Source: Spirochaetota bacterium
GTDB lineage: Bacteria > Spirochaetota > UBA4802 > UBA5550
Assembly: GCA_017999915.1 (NCBI GenBank)
Contig: JAGNKX010000005.1
Location: 1 to 64,000 of the forward strand
Reading direction: 5' to 3'
Length of the DNA stretch: 64,000 nt
The notes under the pieces are model-generated. The model was not told the origin of the DNA, did no database searches, and saw only the letters and a program-made list of their open reading frames with translations. Positions 52,326 to 62,700 of the stretch are shown one piece after another. Both the position numbers and the translations under genes were made by a program. Position 1 is the stretch's first letter. Every line of letters starts with the position of its first letter.

Positions 52326-52874
52326 TCACCTGAACAGCTGTATGAGGGGAATCTCCAGGAGATGGGATTCCATTGTTTTAAGCTCTTTTTGCAGAATGAG
52401 AAAACTTTCCCGCGCGTCCGATTTGAGCACGATGATCGTCTGGCTGTAACCGGTCTGGAATATCTGCACCTCCAGGTCAAGGAGGCTCAGGGCCTCCACG
52501 AGGGACAGGACGTTCCGCTGCGCCACCTGCCGCGCCAGGCTCTTTTCCCGGTACGCGGCGCCGAAGAGTCCCAGGCAGCAGATCTTCTTTACGTTGAGGC
52601 CGGTCATGCGCGAATGGAGCTGGGCGATCTGCTTCAGGGCCATGTCGCTGTTCTCCTCGCGGGACTTGAAAAGATGGTTCACGCCGAACCAGACCTTTCC
52701 CGCGTCATCGATGCCGCACAGGATCACCGAGGCGCATGACCCGAGGTCCACGTGGATCACATGGCCTTCGTCCTTGACGACGGCCTCGTTGATATGCACG
52801 TAACAGGGCTTCTTCCCCCTGCACTCCAGATTGAAAAGCTTCTCATCGTCCCGAGATCCCATGGAATTATCCAT
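52326..52874 (-). CDS. CheD-like chemoreceptor deamidase homologue
   Basis: A 182-residue protein that resembles CheD, which deamidates glutamines in chemoreceptors. The catalytic Cys/His pattern fits: VDLGSCASVILCGIDD (Cys at about residue 47) and VWFGVNHLF (His near residue 65), followed by a helix with KQIAQLHSRMTGLNVKKIC and GLFGAA in the place of the family's KVFGGA. It is divergent from classical CheD beyond the core. The ATG at 52874 is very near GGGGG, so an ATG four codons in is an alternative. No che operon is adjacent. Confidence 0.6.
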   Translation of the reverse strand: MDNSMGSRDDEKLFNLECRGKKPCYVHINEAVVKDEGHVIHVDLGSCASVILCGIDDAGKVWFGVNHLFKSREENSDMALKQIAQLHSRMTGLNVKKICCLGLFGAAYREKSLARQVAQRNVLSLVEALSLLDLEVQIFQTGYSQTIIVLKSDARESFLILQKELKTMESHLLEIPLIQLFR

Positions 52875-52996
52875 CCCCCTGTTTATAAGGTAATGTAATT
52901 GTATAATCCGTCAATAATTATTGGTGTGAAAAAACAATTATTGGGGCCGGTGTCGTTTTAATACTTGACCGTCCGCCGAGACTGGGCGATACTATT

Positions 52997-53043
52997 GGCA
53001 GTTTGCTGAAAACAGCGCTGAAGGATTCTTTCGGGAGACTGCC
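52997..53043. repeat. Short relative of the hairpin-array element
   Basis: Begins GGCAGTTTGCTGAAAACAGC, the same start as the array at 43571, with inner hairpin GCTG-aaaa-CAGC, and ends ACTGCC, which pairs with GGCAGT to close the element. It lies 10 bp upstream of the gene at 53053. Confidence 0.6.
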
Positions 53044-53052
53044 GGGAAAAAC

Positions 53053-53490
53053 ATGGACGATGTGGATAAAATAAAACTGGTCAATCTTGAAAATACCGAC
53101 GACGGGAAAAAAATTGCCTTCGCGTCATTCCTCAGGAAAGACTACGTGGCAAAATCCCTGGTCATTTACCTGGACGGCTCCGGCGTCATCTCCAGGATCT
53201 TCTTCTCATCTGATACACACGGCACCGTGGAATGGATCAACGGACGAGGCCTGCAGAACAGCCACCGGTGGGAGAGCGACGACCAGGCGAAGTCCCGGTC
53301 GTACCTGACCCGGCGTTATACCGCCATCCTCGCCGACGGGTCAGTGGATACGGAATTCGCCAGGGATTTCATCATACCTGACATCCTCGACAACCTGGAT
53401 AGCCCGGACACCGCGGAATGGGTCGCCGACATACTAAACACCAGGGAATACCTGGTCCCCGTGGACATGGCCCGTTTCAAGCTCGGATAA
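53053..53490 (+). CDS. Hypothetical protein
   Basis: A 145-residue soluble protein I do not recognise. It starts MDDVDKIKLVNLENTDDGKK and ends in YLVPVDMARFKLG; there is no signal peptide, transmembrane helix or cysteine motif. Segments VIYLDGSGVISRIFF and RRYTAILADGSVDTEF have alternating beta character, suggesting a small alpha/beta fold. It starts just after a repeat element, with only a weak GGGAAAAA site before ATG 53053. It converges on the Nudix gene. Function unknown. Confidence 0.5.
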   Translation: MDDVDKIKLVNLENTDDGKKIAFASFLRKDYVAKSLVIYLDGSGVISRIFFSSDTHGTVEWINGRGLQNSHRWESDDQAKSRSYLTRRYTAILADGSVDTEFARDFIIPDILDNLDSPDTAEWVADILNTREYLVPVDMARFKLG

Positions 53491-53503
53491 GGCCGCCATT
53501 CCC

Positions 53504-53998
53504 TCAGCTTCCCGCTTTCCTTTTATCGAGCCAGCCCTGTACCGCCAGGCCCGTGCCGAAGGTCCAGGCCTTAAGCTTGTCCGGACCGACATGGCGGATC
53601 TCCTCGAGCTCATCGTTCAGGGTGATCTCGCCTTCGGCCTTCAGATCGTATGCCAGTATCAGCTGGTTCTTCTGGTAGAAGGGATAGATGCCCACCAGTC
53701 CCCGTATCGAAGCATTCAGGCCCAGTTCCTCCCGGACCTCGCGGACAACGGCATCCTCGGGGCTCTCTCCCTTTTCAAGAAAGCCGGTCACCAGGCCGAA
53801 CATGCCGGCGGGCCACCCCTTTCCGCGGGCGAGGATGACAGCCCCCTCGTGCTCCACGATGGCGGCCACGACCGTGAGGGGATTGTCCCAGAAAACATAT
53901 CCGCACCCTTCGTCCGCGCAGGCGGCGTACTGTTTTCCCTCTATTTCCCTGTTTCCGAGCCTGTTGCCGCACCATGGGCAGAATTGCATTTGTGCCAT
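53504..53998 (-). CDS. Nudix hydrolase with zinc ribbon (NudC-like)
   Basis: A 164-residue Nudix hydrolase. A zinc ribbon with four cysteines opens the protein (FCPWCGNRL...CADEGCGYVF), then the Nudix box GFLEKGESPEDAVVREVREELGL at about residues 75-97 (read as GxxxxxEx7REVxEELG). Zinc ribbon plus Nudix is the arrangement of NAD+ diphosphatases (NudC) and relatives, which hydrolyse NAD(H) or NAD-capped RNA; the protein is shorter than NudC. ATG 53998 lies after AAGGA; a longer frame is rejected. Confidence 0.85.
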   Translation of the reverse strand: MAQMQFCPWCGNRLGNREIEGKQYAACADEGCGYVFWDNPLTVVAAIVEHEGAVILARGKGWPAGMFGLVTGFLEKGESPEDAVVREVREELGLNASIRGLVGIYPFYQKNQLILAYDLKAEGEITLNDELEEIRHVGPDKLKAWTFGTGLAVQGWLDKRKAGS

Positions 53999-54098
53999 AG
54001 GGTCGTCCTTGAGGTGATATGAGGCGCTCCGGTATTGTAAAAAAGCCGCGCCGACACCTCCCTGTCTAGCACCGGAAAAGGCCCCTGTCAATACTAAT

Positions 54099-54761
54099 TC
54101 ACCCCTCCTCTCTCAGCGTGGCCGCCACGGGAAAGGTTATGCGGAAATCCTCGACCGCGGTGACGGCGATCGGTTTCAGGGAGCAAACCTCCGGGAAATA
54201 GGCAGGATTGCAGTAGAGCGACTCCAGCACGGCCAGCCTTCCGCGACCGCTCCCGTTGAACTCCGTGAAGAAAATAGTCTTTCCCCCGAGCTTCTGCACC
54301 AGGGCATGGGAAAAATACTTCGTGCTGACCCTGAAGGGGATACTCCTTTTTCTTAAAATCGCGTCAAAAACAACGATGCCGTCTTTCTTGACGATGATGC
54401 GCTCCCTCTTGGCGTCGATCTTTTTCGTTTCGAAGTCGGCAAGCTCCTTGGGAATGCCCCAGTTCGCCCTGCCGTTGTCGACGCTCTCCATGGTGGAAAC
54501 GTAGATCTTGGTGATGGAGTAAAATTTCTTGTAGAGATAATCGAACTCCCCGGGGATAAAGAGCAGCTCCTTGTAGGGGCCCGCGTCTGATTTCACGTAA
54601 TCGACCAGCATGATGGTGCCGAAGCCGCTGGACGGCTTGTCGCTCAGGCTGATATGAAAGAAGGGACTCTCCTTGAATTTCTTCGGGAACTTGTACAGGA
54701 ATATGTAGCCGTTGCCGGTAAGGTTCCACGGCGCCGGGACTTTCTTTGTTTTCTGTTTCAT
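54099..54761 (-). CDS. Acetoacetate decarboxylase-like protein
   Basis: A 220-residue member of the acetoacetate decarboxylase family (WNLTGNGYIFLYKF start, NWGIPKELADFETKKI with the probable Schiff-base lysine near residue 110, and YFSHALVQKLGGK). The family decarboxylates acetoacetate or acts on larger keto acids. The lysine and the upstream acidic residue (ESVDNGRANWG) fit an active enzyme but are not proof. GGAG precedes ATG 54761. Neighbours on the minus strand are unrelated. Confidence 0.7.
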   Translation of the reverse strand: MKQKTKKVPAPWNLTGNGYIFLYKFPKKFKESPFFHISLSDKPSSGFGTIMLVDYVKSDAGPYKELLFIPGEFDYLYKKFYSITKIYVSTMESVDNGRANWGIPKELADFETKKIDAKRERIIVKKDGIVVFDAILRKRSIPFRVSTKYFSHALVQKLGGKTIFFTEFNGSGRGRLAVLESLYCNPAYFPEVCSLKPIAVTAVEDFRITFPVAATLREEG

Positions 54762-55251
54762 AAGTGGTCTCCTTGGTACTGACGTCATTAATAAAATATT
54801 AGAGTTGTTATAAAATTAAGTATTTTTAGGGGTCTAAGGGGCGAAGCCCCTTACCCTCCCCCCGCAGGGGGTTCCCTGCGAGTGCGAAACGCAATTTCGC
54901 AACAAGGCAATTATTTATAGATACTAAATATACTTGCGAAAATCAACTATTTATTTGCATTTTGCAAGTATTTTTTGAATCTAAATTCCATATAAACATA
55001 CATAATGTTTCTCGCAGAGCCGCTGAGTCGCGGAGAAAATATAGATTATCATACTTCGCTCAATTATCTCTCTTTACAACCATGACCTTGAAACATCATT
55101 AGTAAATACCAATAAAACTCTGCGTCCCTGCGCCTCTGCGAGAGATATTCCTTTTCTATTTTCCCCTCCCATGATCGCCCTTGTTAAAAATGATTGCAAT
55201 TTCCCCTATTACGCCGGGAAATACCTGAAATCACGAATCAGGAAACCGGAC
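54762..55251. repeat. Intergenic repeat region
   Basis: About 490 bp with no gene. It has GGGGCGAAGCCCCTTACCC (hairpin GGGGC/GCCCC, ~54838), CCTCCCCCCGCAGGGGG, then an AT-rich stretch. CTCGCAGAGCCGCTGAGTCG at ~55010 and CTCTGCGTCCCTGCGCCTCT at ~55119 form an inverted pair of a CGCAGAG-type repeat often seen between genes. No promoter is obvious. Confidence 0.65.
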
Positions 55252-55956
55252 ATGTCCCTGCAAGATCTCAAAAAAGAACTTCGCGACCTCGCCGATCCGG
55301 GCCAGGCGGAGATCCTCATAAGATTCTTTAAAACCGGGCCGGGACAGTATGGCGAGGGTGACCGGTTCCTCGGGATCAAGGTGCCGGTCCAGAGGTCCAT
55401 CGCGAAGAAATACCGGGACCTTCCCCTGGGCGCCATCGATAAGCTTATCAAATCGCCCATCCATGAAGAGCGCCTGGTATCGCTCCTGATACTCATCGAG
55501 AAGTACAACAGGGCCGGTGATGCCGAGCGGAACGACATAATCGAGCTGTACCTGGCCAACACGCATAATATCAACAACTGGGACCTGGTGGACCTGTCAG
55601 CGCCGCAGCTCCTGGGGAGGCACCTCTTCGGCGGGGACATGGATCTCCTCAGGAGGCTGGCGCGCTCCTCCAGCCTCTGGGAGAAGAGGATAGCCGTACT
55701 GTCGACGTTCTATTTCATAAAAAAAGGCGACCATGCCATGACCCTGGAGCTGGCGGAGCTCCTCCTCGGCGACGGCCATGACCTGATCCACAAGGCCGCG
55801 GGGTGGATGCTCCGCGAGGTGGGGAAAAGGGACCTGGCCGCGGAGCGGGCGTTCCTCGACCGGTACGCCGGGTCGATGCCGCGGACCATGCTCCGCTACG
55901 CCGTTGAGCGGTTCCCGGATAAGCTGCGCCGATCATACATGCGATCGGGAAAATGA
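55252..55956 (+). CDS. DNA alkylation repair protein (AlkD-like HEAT-repeat glycosylase)
   Basis: A 234-residue HEAT-repeat protein of the AlkD/AlkC family that excises 3-methyladenine and 7-methylguanine. The helical repeats are clear and the catalytic Asp lies in INNWDLVDLSAPQLLG near residue 110 (family NxWDxVD). Lys-rich VPVQRSIAKKY helix contacts DNA in AlkD. ATG 55252, after AGGAAA, is preferred to an ATG at 55171. The gene converges on the hemerythrin gene. No operon partners are visible. Confidence 0.87.
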   Translation: MSLQDLKKELRDLADPGQAEILIRFFKTGPGQYGEGDRFLGIKVPVQRSIAKKYRDLPLGAIDKLIKSPIHEERLVSLLILIEKYNRAGDAERNDIIELYLANTHNINNWDLVDLSAPQLLGRHLFGGDMDLLRRLARSSSLWEKRIAVLSTFYFIKKGDHAMTLELAELLLGDGHDLIHKAAGWMLREVGKRDLAAERAFLDRYAGSMPRTMLRYAVERFPDKLRRSYMRSGK

Positions 55957-55984
55957 AGGGCCGCCAAGGGCCCGGAGAAACCTT

Positions 55985-56392
55985 TCAGTTTATCCCCCTG
56001 GCGAGAAAAAAATCGCGGTATTTCATGTCCGATCCCTTGATATGGTTGACCAGCCAATCCTTCAGGAAGGCCATCAGCTCCAGCGTAAAAGAAGCCTGCC
56101 CCTCCTTGAGACGGTCGCTGAATTCGGACACCTTCTTCATCAGCTCATAGTGCTCCTTCCGGTGGGATTTTATGTCCTGGTAGTCATGCTTCGACATCAG
56201 ATCCTCCTCGCGGCCGAAGTGCTCCTTCGTGTAATCGATCAACCCGTTCAGGATGTAGGTCATCTGCGAGATCCCGATGCCCGACACGATCCCCCCGTGG
56301 AGATCGTTGATAAAGCCGACCAGGCGGCGGTGATCATCATTGAACGCGGAAACACCGACATCGAGCGTTTCGTCCCAAGTGACAAAGGCCAT
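55985..56392 (-). CDS. Bacteriohemerythrin
   Basis: A 135-residue hemerythrin, an O2-binding diiron protein. The seven iron-ligand pattern is visible: VSAFNDDHRRLVGFINDLH, HFGREEDLM, IKSHRKEHYELM and HIKGSDMKYRDF. ATG 56392 is 8 nt after GAGAGG; a GTG three codons earlier is rejected. Roles in this family include oxygen sensing in chemotaxis or oxygen storage. The REC/PAS kinase gene begins 50 bp upstream of it. Confidence 0.9.
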   Translation of the reverse strand: MAFVTWDETLDVGVSAFNDDHRRLVGFINDLHGGIVSGIGISQMTYILNGLIDYTKEHFGREEDLMSKHDYQDIKSHRKEHYELMKKVSEFSDRLKEGQASFTLELMAFLKDWLVNHIKGSDMKYRDFFLARGIN

Positions 56393-56441
56393 GTCAAACA
56401 CCTCTCGTGATAATATGATAATTCCCTGTCCGGGAAATCGC

Positions 56442-59400
56442 CTACTTTTTCGGGAACCTGACGGTTATTTTGGTCCCGCCGGAGCGATCCACCTCGACGG
56501 CGCCCGTGAGCTGCCGCGCCAGCACCGGCACCAGTGAGAGGCCCAGGGTCTTCGTCGCGTTGAAATCGATCGATTCCGGCAGCCCCACGCCGTTATCGCC
56601 GACGGCAAGCTCCACCATGCCGTCCCTCTCGGCCACGGTGATCACGATATCGGGATCTCTCCGCCACCCCGCCGGGAAGGCGTATTTCAGGGCATTCGTC
56701 ACAAGCTCGTTGATGATCAGGCCGCAGGGTATCGCCTGGTCTATCGTCAGATCGATCCTGCCCGCCATGATCCGGGGCTCCCGCATCCGCGCCGCGCGGT
56801 GATAGCTGGAGAAGAGCTCGTTGACGATGGTGGTGATATAGGTCGATATATCCAGCCGCGAGATGTCCTCCGACTGGTACAGGAGCTCGTGGACCAGCGC
56901 CATCGACCTGATGCGGCTCTGGGCGTCGGTGAAGTATTTCTGCAGGTCATGGTTCTCGATGTTCGAGGACTGGAGGTTGATGAGGCTCAGGATGACCTGG
57001 AAGTTGTTCTTGACCCGGTGGTGCACCTCTTTCAGGAGCGTCTCCTTTTCCCTGAGGGATTGCCTGATCTGCTCCTCCATCTGCCTGCGCTCGGTGATGT
57101 CGCGCCCGATACCCTGTATGCCGACGGGCCTGCCGTCCCTGATCATGAGCTGGGTTATGACTTCAAGGGGTATCCGCCCGCCGTTTTTTGTCTGGAGCTC
57201 CACCTCGTACGTCGTCGACTCTCCCTTCTCCAGCTTTTTTTTCAGCATTGCCAGCGCGAGCTCCCGGTATTCGGGCGCCACGATATCGGATATGGTCAGG
57301 TTAATCGCCTCATCATGGGAATATCCCGTCTTATCCAGGGCCTGCTTATTGAAGGAGGTATACTTGCCGTTAAGATCAAGCGTGAAAATGAAATCATTGG
57401 CGTTGTCGAAGAGGTAGCTGTACTGCTCTTCGCTCTCGTGCATGGCCTGTTCCGCCTTCCAGCGCTCGGTAACATCAATGACGACAACCATCGCGCCGGC
57501 GACTGCATTGTTGATGTCGCGGATCGGGCTCGCGCTGAAGGAAATCCAGAGCCTGGCGTCGCTGGTGGTGGCCATGTAGGGACCCTCATAATAAGAGGTC
57601 TTGCCGCCCAGGGCCTCCATGATGGCGGGCGTCACGGTCTTGTCGCGCAGGTTCTTGATGTCGAAACCGATGATCTTTTCCCTTGATGACCGCATGATCT
57701 CCTCGTAACGCCTGTTGCAGTCGACAACGATGAGATCCCTGGAAAAAATAACTATCCCGGCCGGGGACTGGTCAAAGACCGCGTGGAACATCTCTTCCCG
57801 CTCGCGCTGGATCTTTTCCGCCTCATGCTTTTCGGAAAGATCGATGACAACAAGGAGCCCGCCCTTCACGGTCCCGTCGATTCCCCTGATGGGACTGATG
57901 CTGCTGGAGACCCAGAGGAAGGCGTCGGACGTTGTCGCCTGGTAGGGGCCTTCGTAGTATGACATCTTCCCTTCGAGCGCTTCCTTGAGGTTGGGGATGA
58001 TCGCCTGGTCCCTCAGCTTGGCGATGTCAAAGCCGATGATCGACTCCCGCAGCGACCCCAGCATATCGGCGAACCGCTTGTTGCAGTCCGTGACCTTCAA
58101 ATCATTCGAATAGAGGACGATGCCCACCGATGTCTGCTCGAAGATCGCCCGGAAGTTGGCCTCCTGCTCCTTCAGGGCCACTTCGGTCAGCTTGCGCTCG
58201 GTCAGATCAATGACCACGCCGATCCCGCCGACAACATCGCCGTCGGGGCCCCGCAGGGGGCTGACCGTGGCGGAAATCCATGGCACCTTCCCCGTAAGGG
58301 TTGAAAGATAGGGGCCTTCGTAATAGTTCGGCTTCCCGTCGAGGACTCCCCGTATGGCGGAAATGATCCCCTTTTCCTTGAGGATGCTCAGGTTCAGGCC
58401 GACTATCCGGTCCCGGGGCGCCTTGATCATATCGGCAAACTGCTGGTTGCAGTCAAGCACCATGAGACTGCGGTCGTACATGAACACGCCGGCCGAAGAC
58501 TGTTCGAAGAGGGCGCGGAACCTCTCCTCGCTCTGCTTCAGTGCCTCAAGGGTGCGGCGGTGCTCGGTCACATCATAGGCCGACGCGAGCACATAATCCT
58601 TGCCGCCGGAATGGATTTTCACGCCGGACCAGATAACATTCCTGATCCCCGTTGCCGACTGCATGTCGATGGGAATGTCGCGGATGGAACCCTTTTCCGA
58701 AAATGACTTGAAAATCCGCTGCCGGATCTCCGGCTGGACCAGGGTATGGAGATCGAGGGACGTATGGCCTATGACCTCTTCGCGGGAGCGGCCGGAAAGC
58801 TTCAGAAACTCATCGTTCACATCGGCATAGCTGCCTTCGGGAAGTGACAGGATCGACAGCCCGATGGGACTGGAGTGAAAGGCGGCGTGGAATTTCTCCT
58901 CGGTTTCCTTCAGGGCCTCAATGGCCCGATTACGCTGGGTCACATCGCGGGAAACGCCATGGAGGCCGATGATGCGGCCGCCGTCGTCACGGATGGCCTT
59001 GACCGTGTTTTCCATCATGATCACCGAGCCATCCTTCCGGATGTGCTCAAATTCCACCGTCACGGTCCTGTCCGGGTCTGCGCCGCCCGATTCCTCGATC
59101 CGCATTTCCTCGGCAAACCGGTCCATCATCCGCGTGTACGTGCCTAAGGGAATCATTTCGCCAAGCTTGTGGGACATCCGTTCCTCGACGGTAAAACCCA
59201 TCACCTTTTCGACCGAGGGGCTTATATACGTGACATTGAAATTCGCGTCGGTTGTCCATACGACATCGCTTATCATGTCGGTAACGAGGCGGTGCCGCGC
59301 CTCGCTTTCCCGCAGCTTCATCTCAAGGCCGCGGCGGTGCAGGGCTGTATCGATGGTGGAAAACAGGTCCTGGGCGTTGATCGGCTTGATGACATAGCCG

Positions 59401-59699
59401 TAGGGGTTGGTCTCCCGCGCCCGCTTGACCGTGGCCATGTCCGCGTTCCCGGTGATGTACACTACGGGGATATCATAGGAAGACGCTATGACCGTGGAGG
59501 CCTCGATCCCGTCCATCCCCCCCGGCAGCACGATATCCATGAGAATGAGATCCGGCCGGACCTCGCCGCATTTGGCTATGGCCTCCTGCGCCGTTTGCGC
59601 CGCGCCGGCCACTTCGAACCCCATGCCGGCAAGTGAATTTTTCAAATGCATTGCTATTATGGCCTCATCCTCAACGATGAGAACGCGCTTTTTCGTCAT
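56442..59699 (-). CDS. REC-PAS(6)-HisKA_2 histidine kinase
   Basis: A 1085-residue soluble kinase. REC domain residues ~5-120 (LIVEDEAIIAMHL, LILMDIVLPGGMDG); then about six PAS domains in series (SYISPSVEKVMGF in the form YISPSVEKVMGF near residue 155, to FTLDLNGKYTSFNK near 775); HisKA_2 with HHRVKNNFQVILSLINLQ near residue 895; HATPase tail LVTNALKYAFP, VGDNGVGLPE. Three central PAS domains share almost the same YYEGPY...LWxSxSxSPIR text, indicating internal duplication. HisKA_2 kinases normally act on separate regulators. AAGGAG precedes ATG 59699. Confidence 0.92.
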   Translation of the reverse strand: MTKKRVLIVEDEAIIAMHLKNSLAGMGFEVAGAAQTAQEAIAKCGEVRPDLILMDIVLPGGMDGIEASTVIASSYDIPVVYITGNADMATVKRARETNPYGYVIKPINAQDLFSTIDTALHRRGLEMKLRESEARHRLVTDMISDVVWTTDANFNVTYISPSVEKVMGFTVEERMSHKLGEMIPLGTYTRMMDRFAEEMRIEESGGADPDRTVTVEFEHIRKDGSVIMMENTVKAIRDDGGRIIGLHGVSRDVTQRNRAIEALKETEEKFHAAFHSSPIGLSILSLPEGSYADVNDEFLKLSGRSREEVIGHTSLDLHTLVQPEIRQRIFKSFSEKGSIRDIPIDMQSATGIRNVIWSGVKIHSGGKDYVLASAYDVTEHRRTLEALKQSEERFRALFEQSSAGVFMYDRSLMVLDCNQQFADMIKAPRDRIVGLNLSILKEKGIISAIRGVLDGKPNYYEGPYLSTLTGKVPWISATVSPLRGPDGDVVGGIGVVIDLTERKLTEVALKEQEANFRAIFEQTSVGIVLYSNDLKVTDCNKRFADMLGSLRESIIGFDIAKLRDQAIIPNLKEALEGKMSYYEGPYQATTSDAFLWVSSSISPIRGIDGTVKGGLLVVIDLSEKHEAEKIQREREEMFHAVFDQSPAGIVIFSRDLIVVDCNRRYEEIMRSSREKIIGFDIKNLRDKTVTPAIMEALGGKTSYYEGPYMATTSDARLWISFSASPIRDINNAVAGAMVVVIDVTERWKAEQAMHESEEQYSYLFDNANDFIFTLDLNGKYTSFNKQALDKTGYSHDEAINLTISDIVAPEYRELALAMLKKKLEKGESTTYEVELQTKNGGRIPLEVITQLMIRDGRPVGIQGIGRDITERRQMEEQIRQSLREKETLLKEVHHRVKNNFQVILSLINLQSSNIENHDLQKYFTDAQSRIRSMALVHELLYQSEDISRLDISTYITTIVNELFSSYHRAARMREPRIMAGRIDLTIDQAIPCGLIINELVTNALKYAFPAGWRRDPDIVITVAERDGMVELAVGDNGVGLPESIDFNATKTLGLSLVPVLARQLTGAVEVDRSGGTKITVRFPKK

Positions 59700-59736
59700 C
59701 TCAGCTCCTTGTTGAAGCCAATCATCCCTGAAGACG

Positions 59737-62700
59737 CTATCCCAGGATCTCTTTCAATTTACCGGCAAGTATATCCATCTGGTACGGCTTCTGTATGAAT
59801 CCATCCGGACCCTTTCCGGTGAACCGGTGTGTTATTTCCTGCTCGTTGTATCCGCTTGACATGATCACGGGCACGCCGTTCCTGAGCTTGCGGAGCTCAT
59901 GGAAGGCTTCCTCGCCGTCCATCTGCGGCATGGTCAGGTCAAGTATGACACAGGCGATTTCATCGGGGCGCTCCCTGAATATGTCCAGGGCCTCCTTCCC
60001 GTTCGACGCGGTCAGGACCGTCAGGCCGAACCTCTCAAGCATGCGTTTCCCCAGGGAGCGTATTGTTTCCTCGTCATCCACCAGGAGGACCGTGCCGCTC
60101 CCGCGCCAGCCATCTTCGGTGCCGCGTCCGCCAGGCTGACGCTCCGCCGGCGCTTCGACCGCCGGGAGGAATATCTTGAAGGCGGTGCCCCGGCCCCTCT
60201 CGCTGTGGAGCCTGATGGCCCCCTTGTGGCTGCGGACAATGCCGAGGACGGCCGCGAGGCCGAGGCCGCGCCCCGTGAACTTGGTTGTGAAAAAGGGGTC
60301 GAAGATCTTCGGCAGCATCGCCCTGTCCATGCCGCAGCCGGTGTCGGCCACCTCGATATAGACGTAGGTGCCCGCTGGCAGCTCCTCGTTCAGCCAGGAC
60401 CCCGCCAGGAACTCCCGGTCGCATTCCATCGCGCCCGTGGAAATGGATATGATGCCGCTCTTTTCGCTGATGGCGTCCGATGCGTTTATGACCAGGTTCA
60501 TGATGATCTGCCGCATCTGCGTCGCGTCGGCCTCGATCGAGGGAAGCCCCGGCGCGAAATGGTACCGCAGCATGGCCTTCTTTGAGACCGACAGGTCCAG
60601 CATGTGCTTCATGTCCTCCACGACGTCGTTCAGGTCGAGGATCTCGCTGAGGAAACGCCCCTTGCCGGAATACGCGAGCATCTGCCGGCAGAGGTCGGCG
60701 GCGCGCTGGGACGCCTTGGCCGCCTCCTGCAGATTGCTCCGCGAGGGCGACACGGGGGACATGTCAAGGAGGGCCAGGTCGATGTTCCCCAGGATCGCCA
60801 TGAGGAGATTGTTGAAATCGTGGGCGATGCCCCCGGCGAGGACGCCCAGACTCTCCAGCTTCTGCGTCTGCTGGATCTGGGCTTCGATCTTGCGCCGCTC
60901 CTCCTCGGCCTTCTTCCGCTCGCCGATGTCGCGCACGAACAGAAGCACGGCGGGGTTCCCTTCCCAGTTGAAGAGGACAGAGTTGAGCTCAATCCACTTG
61001 ATGGCGCCCTCGCGGCCGATCAGGCGCGCCTCGTATGTAAAGGGGGTCATATCTCCCCCCAGCCTCTTCCGGTACCGCTCCGATATCATGGCGCGGTCGT
61101 CGGGATGGATAAATTCCGTGAACGCCCTGGAATAAAGGTGCTCCCGGGTGTAACCGGTAATGTCAATAAAGCGGGGATTCACGAACACGAAGCGCCAATC
61201 CTGAAGGACCACGATCCCCTCATTTGCGTTGTCGACGAGGAGGCGGTTGCGCTCCTCCGATATCGACAGGCTTTCCTCGGCCCGTTTCCGGTCGGTGAGA
61301 TCGCTGACAACGGCCATGCCGCCGACCACGATCCCCAGGTCATCCCGCACGGGGCTTGCGGTTACCGAGATCCACAAGCTGGTATCGCTCGTGATGGCCT
61401 GGTAGGGCCCCTCATAGGTATTGTTATTCCCATTGATTGTGTCCTGCAGCTGCCTCACCAGCGATTCATTCCTGAGGTTCTTCAGGTCGATACCGATAAT
61501 ACTCTCCCGCTTTGATCCCATAATTTCCGCGAGGCGGGCATTGCACTCGGTCAAAACAAGATCCTTGCTGAACATGAAAACGCCGGCCGGGGACTGGTGG
61601 AACAGGGCATGGTACCGCTGCCGGCTGTCGCGGAGGTCTTTTTCAGCCTTCACCCGCCGCGTGACGTCGCGGCAGACCACCAGGTTGCCCCGGATACTCT
61701 CATCGTCGATGAGATTCTCCGCGATAGCATCCATGTAAAGCCACGAACCGTTGGCGTGACGGACACGAAACAGGTGGGGGTTCTCGTCATTGGTTCTATC
61801 GAGGACCTGGAGGTAGGCCATTCTTGTCGATTCGACATCATCGGGGTGTATATAATCAAAGACCGACTTCCCAAAAAGGGATTGTCCCAGGATTTTCATC
61901 GTGGACGGGTTTTCGAATAGCACGACACCCTCGGCGTCCATGATCACGACCATTTCCTGCAGGTTCTGGATAAGCGCGCGGAAGCGCTTCTCGCTCTCGT
62001 GGAGGGCCTGCTGAGCCTCGACGCGCTGGGTGACGTCATGGCACATCACCAGGAGCCCCCGGATGCCCGGGTCATCGGTCATATTCGTGGCGAGGGCCTC
62101 CAGGTGAATCCACGTATTATCCAGCTTCCGCACCCTGAACAGCGTCGGCAGATGGGGATTCGTTCTCGTTATAACATCCTTGAAGTCCTTGAGCACCCGC
62201 TCCCTGTCATCGGGATGAATGAACTCAAAGGCATTCTTACCCATGATCGAAAAGCCGAGACTGGCTGCGGTAATGGGATTCTCGAAGGTAACAACGCCCG
62301 CCTGGTCCATGATGAGAACGAAATCCTCGAGATTGTCCACCAGGGCGCGGAATCGACACTCGCTGTTTCGCAGGGCCTCCTCGGCCCGGCGCCTCTCGGA
62401 AATATCCCTGGACACGCCATGGATGCCGATGATGCGTCCCTCGCGGTCGCGGATCGCCCGCATCTTGTTTTCAACCCATACGGTCGATCCATTTTTATGG
62501 TAGTATTCCACTTCCATGGTTATGGTCCGCTCCGGATCTATACCCATCTCCGAGTCCCGCTTCAGCTCCACGGCGAACCTCTTCATGATCATCGTCAGCG
62601 ACTCCGGCGTGAGCTGCTCCTCCACCTTCTGGGCGTACCGCTCCTCGGGGGTAAAGCCGAGGGTGTTGACGATGGACGGGCCGGCGAAGGTCGTCCGCAT

